A DNA stretch of 64,000 nt from an uncultured Eubacterium sp. (GTDB lineage Bacteria; Bacillota; Clostridia; Lachnospirales; Lachnospiraceae): positions 26,393-90,392 of the forward strand of contig CANDMI010000003.1 in NCBI GenBank assembly GCA_947385775.1. The letters run 5' to 3'. Of the stretch, positions 56,367 to 63,885 are shown in pieces. Both the position numbers and the translations under genes were made by a program. Each line of letters starts with the position of its first letter. Position 1 is the stretch's first letter. The notes under the pieces were generated by a model. That model was not told the origin of the DNA. It made no database searches and saw nothing but the letters and a program-made list of their open reading frames with translations.

Positions 56367-57791
56367 TTAAAACCTGAAATATAAAAATGGGTTATAAGAG
56401 GAATTGACAAGCATCGCAAGCGAAGCCGCAAATACCGCCGCAGCGTAAAGGATGCCTGCAAAATCCCCTGCCGCCCGCCTTTTTTGCGAGCCGTTTGAAA
56501 AGACTTTACAAGCCATGCGCTTTACAAAGGAGGTGGCGCCGATAACCGCGATACAAAACAGCCCGGCGTTGGAAAAAAGCAGCCATGCGTCCTGCCTGCA
56601 AAACAATCCGGCGTCGGCGTGAAACAAAAATGCGCGCATATACAACGCAGCGTTTTTCATATCCTGGCAGGAAAAAAGGCACCAGCCCGCCATGGTAAGG
56701 AGCATCGTATAAAGGCTCCTGCACCAGCCAGGCAGCTTTTCCAGTATTCGCAGCAGGAAAAATTTTTCCAACACAAGCAGGGAGCCATAGTAGATCCCCC
56801 ACAGCGCGAAGTTCCAGTGCGCGCCATGCCAAAGCCCGGTTAAAAACCAGACAGCCGCAAGGTTGAGCATCTGCCTTGCCATTCCTTTCCGGTTCCCGCC
56901 AAGCGGGATATATACATATTCCCGAAACCATGTCCCAAGGGAAATATGCCAGCGGCGCCAAAATTCCGTGATGCTTTTGGACTCGTATGGATAACGGAAA
57001 TTTTCCGGGAATGTGAACCCAAACATTTTTCCAAGGCCGATGGCCATATCCGAATAGCCGGAAAAATCAAAATAAATCTGTAGCGTAAAGGCGGCGCATC
57101 CGATCCAAGCCGAAGCGGTCGTAAGCTCGCCCGCGCCCATAGCGGCGATTTCATTCCATACGGCCCCAATCTGGTTTGCGATCAGGACTTTTTTGCCCAT
57201 GCCTGCGCAAAACCGCACCATGCCGCTGAAAAATAAATCCACCGTTTCCCTGCGTGACACAAGCTGCTTTGCAATCGACTGGTAGCGCACGATCGGCCCG
57301 GCGACTAATTGGGGGAACAGCGACACATAGGCGCCAAAGGTGATCAGGTTTTTTTGCGCCTTTGCATCGCCCCGGTATACGTCGATCGTATACGACATGG
57401 TCTGGAAGGTGTAAAAGGATATGCCGATTGGCAGGGGCAGGTGAAACGTTGGCATATGCAGCCCGGTCATGGAATGGAGCGTTTGCAGGAAAAAGTCCGC
57501 ATATTTAAAGGCGCCAAGCAGGGAAAGGTTGATCACGGCGGACGCAAATACGGCTGCGCGGGCGTATTTTCTCTTTCCATTTTCCCGGTAATATCCGGCA
57601 AGCCTGCCCGTAGTATAGTCCACCACGGTTGAAAATAAAATGAGCGCCACATAAGCCGGCTCGCCCCATGCGTAAAATACAAGGCTTGCTGCGAATAAAA
57701 CCAGATTCCGCAGCTTCCTCGGCGCGATATAGTAAGCCAAAAGCGTCAGCGGAAGAAAACGGAATAAAAAAATCAAACTGCTGAAAATCAT
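56367..57791 (-). CDS. MBOAT O-acyltransferase (AlgI/DltB-like)
   Basis: 474 residues with about ten to twelve helices. The catalytic His is in GLWHGAHWNFALWG, and the preceding FWRRWHISLGTWFREYVYIPLGGN is the family hallmark. It moves acyl groups, usually acetyl, across the membrane for transfer to a surface glycan. No dltA/C genes are here, so D-alanylation is unlikely. It is co-directional with the DHHW and DUF4358 genes. Confidence 0.93.
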   Translation of the reverse strand: MIFSSLIFLFRFLPLTLLAYYIAPRKLRNLVLFAASLVFYAWGEPAYVALILFSTVVDYTTGRLAGYYRENGKRKYARAAVFASAVINLSLLGAFKYADFFLQTLHSMTGLHMPTFHLPLPIGISFYTFQTMSYTIDVYRGDAKAQKNLITFGAYVSLFPQLVAGPIVRYQSIAKQLVSRRETVDLFFSGMVRFCAGMGKKVLIANQIGAVWNEIAAMGAGELTTASAWIGCAAFTLQIYFDFSGYSDMAIGLGKMFGFTFPENFRYPYESKSITEFWRRWHISLGTWFREYVYIPLGGNRKGMARQMLNLAAVWFLTGLWHGAHWNFALWGIYYGSLLVLEKFFLLRILEKLPGWCRSLYTMLLTMAGWCLFSCQDMKNAALYMRAFLFHADAGLFCRQDAWLLFSNAGLFCIAVIGATSFVKRMACKVFSNGSQKRRAAGDFAGILYAAAVFAASLAMLVNSSYNPFLYFRF

Positions 57792-57807
57792 TTTTTGCCT
57801 CTATCCT

Positions 57808-58371
57808 TTAGAGCTGCTGCTTTAGCGCGTCCTGCCCTTTTTGGTTCACGGCTTTTTGGGAAGACATGGCAATGTACCACACATAGCTTCCTTTTTTTCC
57901 ACAGATCGCGTTTCTAAATACTTTTTGTTCGGTATTGGAATAATCGCTTAAGTAATCGTTATTGCTGTTGTTCTTTTTATATTCTTTTATGCTTTTTAAT
58001 AAACCAGACGCGTCCGCCTTTTTTGCCGCTTTTACGACGCAAATGCTGTAAATTTCCTTATCGTCGCACAGATATGCGATGGAAGAGATTTTCTTTCCCT
58101 GGGCAACGGTAAAGATCGGGCAGTCCCCCGCTTTTGTTGTCTGGAAATTTAACTGGCTTTCGCCTCCGGTAGCGTCTAAAGCCGCTTTACAAAGCGATTT
58201 CGCGCTTGCCTTTGCGTTTGCGGCGCAAGGAGCTTGCAAAAGCGTCAGCGCGCAGCAGGCAAACGCAAGCAGCAGGCACGTCATTTTTTTCAGATTTTTG
58301 CTCCAGCTTTTTTCGTTGTTTTTTCCGTTCATCTTTCCATGGTTCCTTTCATTTGCTCTTACGTTTTTCAT
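57808..58371 (-). CDS. Secreted DUF4358-like protein
   Basis: 187 residues. A long charged N-terminus, then a signal peptide (MTCLLLAFACCALTLL), then a small domain with KISSIAYLCDDKEIYSICVVKAAKK and KGSYVWYIAMSS, resembling DUF4358. Function unknown. Such genes are commonly next to MBOAT genes, so a role in surface acylation is plausible. An ATG further in (MTCLLL) would shorten the N-terminus. Confidence 0.75.
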   Translation of the reverse strand: MKNVRANERNHGKMNGKNNEKSWSKNLKKMTCLLLAFACCALTLLQAPCAANAKASAKSLCKAALDATGGESQLNFQTTKAGDCPIFTVAQGKKISSIAYLCDDKEIYSICVVKAAKKADASGLLKSIKEYKKNNSNNDYLSDYSNTEQKVFRNAICGKKGSYVWYIAMSSQKAVNQKGQDALKQQL

Positions 58372-58495
58372 CGTTTGTTCCTCCTGAATGTAGATTGTTT
58401 TTAACCGCCAGCCGCCCCGATTTTACCTGTATTGACGCGGATCACGCCCTTCATTTGGCATAAATCTCCCCAAAATTGTGGAATACCTCTGTCAG

Positions 58496-58520
58496 AAAGC
58501 ATTTTTCAAAAACGCTCTAG
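58496..58520. repeat. 25-bp palindromic repeat, copy 1
   Basis: AAAGCATTTTTCAAA, then AAC, then GCTCTAG: an imperfect palindrome (AGC-ATTTTT / AAAAA-CGCT). Its last bases contain the stop codon of the SGNH gene. It matches 22 of 25 positions of the copy at 60283-60307 on the other side of that gene. Confidence 0.75.
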
Positions 58521-60172
58521 TCCAGGGATTTGTCATACGCGGTCAGGCGCCTGGCGTATTCGTGATATGCCGCGGGCTGCCAATGTACGCCGTCCCCTGC
58601 GTTATAGGAGCTTTTTAGCCATCCTGTGGAATCCTTTAAAAACCCGGTGCAGTCGTAATATTTTACGCCCATTTCCTTAGCCAGCGCACAAAGACTCTGG
58701 TTGTAGGCTGGTATTTGCGCAAAGCCCTTCCTTCGGGATGCTTCCGCTGCCGTAACCGGGGACGCCGCGAGTATGACGATGTCCGTTCCAGGGGAACCGT
58801 CCTTTATTGCGCGCACGATTTCCCGGTATCCGTCGATCAGGTCGTTTTTGTTTCGGTAATGGATGTCGTTATCCCCAAGCATGATGTATACCCGGTAAGG
58901 CTTAGCCGCTACAATGCTTTCCGTCCCGGATCTTCCGTTAAATACTTTCCTTGTGCGAAAGGTCATGGTGTTTAGCCCGATGGCCGCAACCACGCTTTTT
59001 CTCCCGCCGATTGCGATCTCATTTAATATATTGTAGCTGGACAGCCCGGTCGTAATGGAATCGCCCGCAAAAATCGTCGTGCGCTCATATGGCGTCGTCC
59101 TCATTTTTGAGATTTTCGAAAGCTTGCTGTCAAAGCCGGAGGTTTTCTTTGTCGTGCACGCTTTTACGCCAAAATAATAAACCTGATTGTTTTTTAGGCC
59201 CCTCACCCGATACCAGGTGTTTTTCGTAACGCCTGCGAGCTTGTATTTTCCGGCTTTGCTTTTGGAATAGTATACTTTATACCAGTCCGCTTTTTTATTT
59301 TTGCTCTTATCCCACATCACTTTAATGGAAGAGGTCGAATACCGGACTAGCCTTACGCCTGGCAGCGCGTCCACCGGACATTGGAACTGGCAGGCGTTGC
59401 TGTAAAACACATTCCCGTTTTTGGTTTTTGCCGCCACTCGGTAATAATAGCGGTTTGCGCTTTTGACCTTTTTATCGGTATAGGATTTTCCGGCCGCAAG
59501 GTGCGCCAGCGTCTTATAGTTCCCGTTCCGGCTGTCGCTGCGCTGCACCAGAAAGGAAGAGACTTTTCCTTCTCCCGTTTTTTTCCAGCTGATCTTCGCG
59601 GATGCTTTGTTTTTTCCAGCGCTGGCTTTTGCGGTGATCTTTAGGGAGTCTGGCTTTTGCTCCGCGTCCTGTGAAGGGTTATTTTCTTCCGGGGTTTGGT
59701 TGTCCGGTTGCTGTGCGTCAGGGTTTTGCGCATCTGGGCTTTGATTGTCTGGTTGCTGCGAGTCCGGGTTTTGCGCATCTGGGTTTTGGTTGTCTGGTTG
59801 CTGAGCATTGGAATTTAGGTCGCCCGGGTTTTGCGCTTCGGCGGCTTGTCCATTTGGTTTTTGCTCTGCGTTATTTTTAGATTGGCTGCTCTTTTTTTCA
59901 AAGCCGTTGTCTATTGATTGCCCGTTTAGAGACAGTTTGCTGTTTTGGCTTGCATTGGAAACTTCGATGGGAAGGACAGACATCCCCTGCGCCAATGCTT
60001 CAATAGGAATGGCGGACGTTTCCTGTGCCAATGCTTCGACGGATGGGCTTAAAATAGCTGCGGTTGCGCATATAGTGGACAAGAAAGCTGCTTTTATCTG
60101 TTTTCTTTTAAAAAAGCCTGATTTAAAAAAGTCCGTTTTTGGAAAATTTATTTTGGATGCTTTCATTTTCAT
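58517..60172 (-). CDS. Surface SGNH/GDSL hydrolase with fibronectin III domains
   Basis: 551 residues. A signal-like N-terminus, a repetitive Pro/Asp/Asn/Gln linker (PDNQ, PDAQ units at about 115-175), two Fn3-like domains (about 175-265 and 268-360), then an SGNH esterase domain with Ser in FAGDSITTGL, the Asn block in MLGDNDIHY, and Asp/His in DGVHWQPAAYHEY. It probably removes acetyl or other ester groups from surface glycans, opposite or complementary to the MBOAT/DHHW pair. The ATG lacks a close ribosome site; a small ORF upstream overlaps it as ATGA, suggesting coupled translation. Confidence 0.88.
   Translation of the reverse strand: MKMKASKINFPKTDFFKSGFFKRKQIKAAFLSTICATAAILSPSVEALAQETSAIPIEALAQGMSVLPIEVSNASQNSKLSLNGQSIDNGFEKKSSQSKNNAEQKPNGQAAEAQNPGDLNSNAQQPDNQNPDAQNPDSQQPDNQSPDAQNPDAQQPDNQTPEENNPSQDAEQKPDSLKITAKASAGKNKASAKISWKKTGEGKVSSFLVQRSDSRNGNYKTLAHLAAGKSYTDKKVKSANRYYYRVAAKTKNGNVFYSNACQFQCPVDALPGVRLVRYSTSSIKVMWDKSKNKKADWYKVYYSKSKAGKYKLAGVTKNTWYRVRGLKNNQVYYFGVKACTTKKTSGFDSKLSKISKMRTTPYERTTIFAGDSITTGLSSYNILNEIAIGGRKSVVAAIGLNTMTFRTRKVFNGRSGTESIVAAKPYRVYIMLGDNDIHYRNKNDLIDGYREIVRAIKDGSPGTDIVILAASPVTAAEASRRKGFAQIPAYNQSLCALAKEMGVKYYDCTGFLKDSTGWLKSSYNAGDGVHWQPAAYHEYARRLTAYDKSLD
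59696..59805. repeat. Tandem repeats encoding the PDNQ/PDAQ linker
   Basis: Two nearly identical units of about 60 bp, each containing GGTTGCTG(T/C)G and GGTTTTGCGCATCTGGG, lie head to tail within the SGNH gene and encode the flexible linker. Copy number may vary between strains. Confidence 0.75.
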
Positions 60173-60246
60173 TTGAATATGGATGGCTTTAAGCCATTGT
60201 GATCCTCCTTCCGTTTTGGTGCAGCCTTTGGATCGTTCCTGCGCAT
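60169..60246 (-). CDS. 25-residue leader ORF coupled to the SGNH gene
   Basis: A small ORF beginning MRRNDPKAAPKRKEDHNG, basic and hydrophilic, starts at ATG 60246 with a near-ideal TAGGAGGTG site nine bases upstream. Its TGA overlaps the ATG of the SGNH gene (ATGA). A second GGAGG lies inside it (codons 13-15), followed by the palindrome ATGGCTTAAAGCCAT. The main gene has no ribosome site at normal distance, so it probably depends on translation of this leader. No similarity to a known peptide is recognised. Confidence 0.55.
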   Translation of the reverse strand: MRRNDPKAAPKRKEDHNGLKPSIFK

Positions 60247-60282
60247 ATCGTTACACCTCCTATCCTGCTTTTGAAACTTTCC

Positions 60283-60307
60283 AAAGCATTTTTCAAACAT
60301 GCTCTAG
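60283..60307. repeat. 25-bp palindromic repeat, copy 2
   Basis: AAAGCATTTTTCAAA, CAT, GCTCTAG. Same element as at 58496-58520, with three changed bases in the centre that keep it palindromic. It lies in the 5' leader of the SGNH transcript. Confidence 0.75.
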
Positions 60308-60341
60308 CTTGTGCAAATATACGTTCAAGGGCTACATACAA

Positions 60342-60371
60342 AGTATATACCTACTTGGTTAAAAATATCAA
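60342..60371 (-). promoter_or_regulatory. Promoter of the leader-SGNH unit
   Basis: On the minus strand, TTGATA (60366-60371), 18 bp, TATACT (60342-60347). The resulting leader would be about 90 nt before the small ORF and would contain repeat copy 2. The rest of the gap up to the sigma gene (60372-60632) holds no ORF; TATAAT at about 60513 is a possible promoter for the sigma gene. Confidence 0.6.
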
Positions 60372-60632
60372 CAATACAAGAAGAATAAAATATCATTTTG
60401 TAACAGTTCAGGTAGGTCTGCGTATTTACTGCGCTGACCGTATGAAAGTGTAGTGGACGTGGTATCCAGCCATTTTACCTGTTCCTCGCCATATTGGGGA
60501 TGACGGCAGAGGTTGTTTCCGATATAATGAAAAATGATATATTATAAACGCCTTTGGAGCTTTGGCGGCTGTTTGGAAATTTCCTGTCACACAGCCGGGC
60601 GTGCGTTGTCTAATAAATAGGAGGTAAAATCT

Positions 60633-61490
60633 ATGAATCAAAAAACGAAGGAAGAATGGCAGTCTTTGGTTGAACAGGCTACGGCGGGGGATAAAAAATC
60701 CCTTGAAGCGCTTGTCGCGGGTGTGCAGGACATGGTGTTTAATTTATCCTTGCGGATGCTTGGCGCTTTTGCGGACGCGGAGGACGCAACCCAGGACATC
60801 TTGTTGAAGATGATCACGCATTTGTCGTCTTTTCGAGGCGACAGCGCGTTTCCTACGTGGGTGTTTCGCATTGCGGTGAACCATCTGAAAAATTACAAAA
60901 AGCATATGTTTGCGCGCATTCCCCTAAGCTTTGAATACTATGGGGAGGATATTGAAAACGCAAACCTGCGGGACGTGCCGGATTTAACGAAGGATGTGGA
61001 AAAGGATCTTTTAGCGGAAGAGCTGAAAATGTCCTGTACGAATGTGATGCTGCAATGTCTGGATGTGGAAAGCAGGTGCATTTTTATTCTGGGAACGATG
61101 TTTCGACTGGACAGCCGTATCGCGGGGGAAATTTTAGAAATAACGCCCCAGGCGTATCGACAAAGGCTGTCTCGCACGCGAAAAAAAATGGCGGACTTTT
61201 TAGGGAGCTATTGCGGGGAATATGGGTCTGGAAGATGTAAATGTAAGGAACGGGTAAATTACGCGATACAAAGCCACAGGATCAACCCGCTTAAGCTTGA
61301 TTATGTTACGGCAAAAGAGCTTGCGATTCCGCTTGAGACTACGCTTAATGTGAAAAATGCGATGGAAGACATTGACGATCTGTCCCAGGACTTTTCGTTT
61401 TGCAAGCCTTACCAGTCTAGTGAACGCACAAAGCGCCTGATACAGGAATTTTTAGATTCCACGCAGCTTTCCATTATAAAAAATTCGTGA
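60633..61490 (+). CDS. ECF-type RNA polymerase sigma factor with C-terminal extension
   Basis: 285 residues. Sigma region 2 at about 30-95 (DMVFNLSLRMLGAFADAEDATQDI, FPTWVFRIAVNHL), region 4 at about 130-190 (LDSRIAGEILEITPQAYRQRLSRTRKKM). A 90-residue tail follows with a cysteine cluster (YCGEYGSGRCKCKERVNYAI) that may bind metal or sense stress. No anti-sigma gene is adjacent; the tail may replace it. RBS AGGAGG. A DUF2461 gene follows 12 bp downstream. Confidence 0.88.
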   Translation: MNQKTKEEWQSLVEQATAGDKKSLEALVAGVQDMVFNLSLRMLGAFADAEDATQDILLKMITHLSSFRGDSAFPTWVFRIAVNHLKNYKKHMFARIPLSFEYYGEDIENANLRDVPDLTKDVEKDLLAEELKMSCTNVMLQCLDVESRCIFILGTMFRLDSRIAGEILEITPQAYRQRLSRTRKKMADFLGSYCGEYGSGRCKCKERVNYAIQSHRINPLKLDYVTAKELAIPLETTLNVKNAMEDIDDLSQDFSFCKPYQSSERTKRLIQEFLDSTQLSIIKNS

Positions 61491-61502
61491 AGGAGGCAGT
61501 TT

Positions 61503-62201
61503 ATGAATACGCCGTTTATAGACACGCCGCTTATTTTGGATTATCTGTCGAAACTAAGCGAGAATAATAACAGAGAATGGTATCATGCGAATAAAGAAGA
61601 TTATAAAAATGCAGCCGCTGAATTTGAAAAGCTATTGCAGGCGTTGATATTTGAAATTGGAAAATTTGACAGCGCCATTTTGCAAAACGATCCAAAGGAC
61701 CTTACGTTTAAGCTTGTCCGGGACACACGCTTTAGCCACGATAAGTCGCCTTATAATCCGGCGTTTCGCGCCCATATGTCCGCAAAAGGCAAGCTGCCTG
61801 TCCCGGTAGGGTATTACCTTATGATAAAGCCCCACGATCAGTCGTTTTTAGGCGGCGGTTTATTTGCGGACATGTTTAAGGATGCCACAAGGATGGTGCG
61901 GGATCATATTTGCGGCAACGGCGAGGAATGGGAGCGGATTATTCACGAGCCGGAGTTTATGGAGAATTTTAAAGTTGCGGGAACCGCGTTAAAAAGAGTC
62001 CCTGCAGGATATGACAAAGAGCATCCCCAGGCGGAATATTTAAAGTATAAGAGCTGGTATCTGGAATATCCGATCCGGGATGAAGAATTAAAGGACGCGG
62101 AGCTGTTTTTAAAAAAGGCGGCAAAGCTGTTTTGCCTTATGAAGCCGTTTAACGATTATCTGAACCGGGCGCTTGTAGAGTTTCAGATGCCAAAAAGGTA
62201 A
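61503..62201 (+). CDS. DUF2461 family protein
   Basis: 232 residues matching the conserved TIGR02453/DUF2461 family: NNREWYHANKEDYKNA near the N-terminus, then RDTRFSHDKSPYNPAFRAHM and GGGLFADM. Function unknown. Co-transcribed with the sigma factor, so possibly part of its response. Full length. Confidence 0.9.
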   Translation: MNTPFIDTPLILDYLSKLSENNNREWYHANKEDYKNAAAEFEKLLQALIFEIGKFDSAILQNDPKDLTFKLVRDTRFSHDKSPYNPAFRAHMSAKGKLPVPVGYYLMIKPHDQSFLGGGLFADMFKDATRMVRDHICGNGEEWERIIHEPEFMENFKVAGTALKRVPAGYDKEHPQAEYLKYKSWYLEYPIRDEELKDAELFLKKAAKLFCLMKPFNDYLNRALVEFQMPKR

Positions 62202-62282
62202 GTTATTTTTCAAATTCCAGCCAAAAGCAGGATGTGCTTTGAAAAGTAACAAAGGCAGCATATTTTTATCCGGTTTTACAGA

Positions 62283-62504
62283 ATGAGGAAAAAAGGATAC
62301 AAAATCGCCTGTTCCACAAGCAAAAAATTCTCCTCCGGCAAAACCAAAACGAAAAGCGCGGGAGAATACGATTCGGTGAAAGTGATATCTGGACTTAAGA
62401 AAGGAAAGACGTACTATGTCAGAGTGCGGGCGTATAAAAAAGTGGACGGCGAGAAATATTATGGGAGCTGGAGTGGCGTAAAGAAGGTGAAAATTAAAAA
62501 GTGA
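62283..62504 (+). pseudogene. C-terminal remnant of a fibronectin III surface protein
   Basis: 73 codons reading GYKIACSTSKKFSSGKT and later GLKKGKTYYVRVRAYKKVDG and YGSWSGVKKVKIK, the typical last strands of a clostridial Fn3 domain at a protein C-terminus. The first strands, signal peptide and a ribosome site are missing. Most likely the tail of a deleted surface protein gene. Confidence 0.65.
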
Positions 62505-62521
62505 TTTAGTATATTATACAT

Positions 62522-62556
62522 ACAGCCATTCCGCTTTGTTTTGCGGCATGGCTGTG
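62522..62556 (+). terminator. Hairpin after the Fn3 remnant
   Basis: ACAGCCAT and ATGGCTGT (62522-62529, 62548-62555) with additional GC pairs inside. The following GTTAGTTA is only moderately T-rich. Confidence 0.55.
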
Positions 62557-62640
62557 TTAGTTATGATGCATATAAAATAATCCCCTCATTTGCTACATTG
62601 CGATAAAATGGCAATGTTTGTTTCCAACGGTTAAATTCAG

Positions 62641-62740
62641 CATAACATACATCAACGATAGAAAATACTTTAAAGTATTCCAATTTTCAGTATAATATGA
62701 TTTTTGTAAAAAAACAAGCCAGATTATGATGTATGTTATG
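62641..62740. repeat. Nested inverted repeats in a gene-free stretch
   Basis: A perfect 14-bp inverted repeat (CATAACATACATCA at 62641-62654, TGATGTATGTTATG at 62727-62740) encloses a perfect 16-bp palindrome AATACTTTAAAGTATT (62664-62679). A further stem GGACTTT/AAAGTCC lies at 62764-62788. The 62505-62910 gap has no ORF. Confidence 0.7.
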
Positions 62741-62910
62741 GACGAACGATACAGTTCAGCACAGGACTTTGCATTTACTGTAAAGTCCGTAAAATAAAGC
62801 AGAGGTTATGGGAATCCGGCTCTTTGCCAAAGACTAAATTATAACGATAAAATTCGTAAAAACAATCTTTTCTTTACATTTCTAATTAGAATGATGTATA
62901 CTTCTTATTG

Positions 62911-62940
62911 TTGACTTTAAAAAACAAAAAGGTGTATAAT
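62911..62940 (+). promoter_or_regulatory. Strong promoter of the last surface-protein genes
   Basis: TTGACT (62911-62916), 18 bp, TATAAT (62935-62940). The predicted start is near 62947, giving a leader of about 220 nt. Confidence 0.85.
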
Positions 62941-62946
62941 TTATTC

Positions 62947-63169
62947 GAGTCGAAAATACACATAAAGAATAAAAATAGGAAAGAAATTAGGAATAGAAAA
63001 AGAATAAAAAGAGACGGAAAATAAAAAAGAAATAAAAAAGATAAAGAAATAAAAAAGGAATAGAGATAAAGAGATAAAAAACAAATAGAAATAAAACGAA
63101 TAAAAAATAGGTAAGAAAGAAAAAGATGATAACAAAACAATAAGGAAGGTAAGAAAAAGGTAAGATCAA
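62947..63169 (+). other. A/G-rich untranslated leader
   Basis: About 220 nt made almost only of A and G, with repeated AATAAAAA, AGATAAAG and AAATAGAAAT units. It should be nearly unstructured as RNA. It ends with GGAAGG and AAAAAGGTAAG just before the ATG. It has no ORF on the plus strand; the 99-codon minus-strand frame is only a Phe/Leu-rich shadow. Confidence 0.75.
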
Positions 63170-63862
63170 ATGAAAAAATTCTCATACGCTGCCATTTGCG
63201 CTGTCGCCTTAGGCGCAGGCTTTTTATCCTGCCGGGTTCCGGCTATGGGCGCTGCGGACGATATCCGAACAACGGATGGTATCCGAATAACAGACAATAA
63301 CCAGTTATATGAAAATGAGCAGCCAGTAACGGAGCAGTGGGTTACGAAAGAAGGCGAAACCTATTATTTTGACGAAGATGGAAATCCGTCTGTGTCGAAA
63401 TGTAAAATTGACGGGATATATTATGTGTTTGACCAGGAAGGCAGGCTGATGCAGCCGTCCGCCAGAAAGGTCATGCAGGTGGAGGATTTAGACGGCGAGG
63501 TCAAAAAATACTATGTGGATACAGATGGAAAGGCGCTTAGCGGCTGGTCTAAGGATAAGAACTATTATTTTGACAAGTCGAAGGAAATGGTAACGGGCGT
63601 TACGGTGATTGATAAAAAGTTTTATTGCTTTCAAGCAAACGGCAAGTATAACAAAGGAAAAACGCAAAAGATCCGCAAGGCCGCAAAATATGAAAAGCCT
63701 TTTGCGAATTTGAAAAAATACATTGGAAAGCCAAAAAAATCACGCTATTATGCGAGCTGCTACGGCAACGGGAAAGATGGGAAGCTGACTTATAACGGCT
63801 ACTTTGTTTATACGTTTAAGCCGGCGGGAAGCGGCGCTGAAATTTTTATGGGAGTGGAATAA
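63170..63862 (+). CDS. Secreted protein with cell-wall-binding repeats
   Basis: 230 residues. Signal peptide (FSYAAICAVALGAGFLSC; the Cys may or may not be lipidated). Choline-binding-like repeats follow: GETYYFDEDGNPSVSKCKIDG, IYYVFDQEGRLM, KKYYVDTDGKALSGW, NYYFDKSKEM. A basic C-terminal part ends in YNGYFVYTFKPAGSGAEIFMGVE. The repeats resemble those of the transglutaminase-like protein at 53.3 kb. Function beyond wall attachment unknown. It precedes another secreted protein gene by 23 bp. Confidence 0.82.
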   Translation: MKKFSYAAICAVALGAGFLSCRVPAMGAADDIRTTDGIRITDNNQLYENEQPVTEQWVTKEGETYYFDEDGNPSVSKCKIDGIYYVFDQEGRLMQPSARKVMQVEDLDGEVKKYYVDTDGKALSGWSKDKNYYFDKSKEMVTGVTVIDKKFYCFQANGKYNKGKTQKIRKAAKYEKPFANLKKYIGKPKKSRYYASCYGNGKDGKLTYNGYFVYTFKPAGSGAEIFMGVE

Positions 63863-63885
63863 CAAAAGATAGGAGACAGATGGAA

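Noticed and set aside
62886-63185. 99-codon minus-strand frame rich in Phe, Leu and Ile, resembling a membrane protein
   Set aside because: It is only the complement of the A/G-rich leader; composition alone produces hydrophobic codons. It has no ribosome site, and the plus-strand promoter runs through it.
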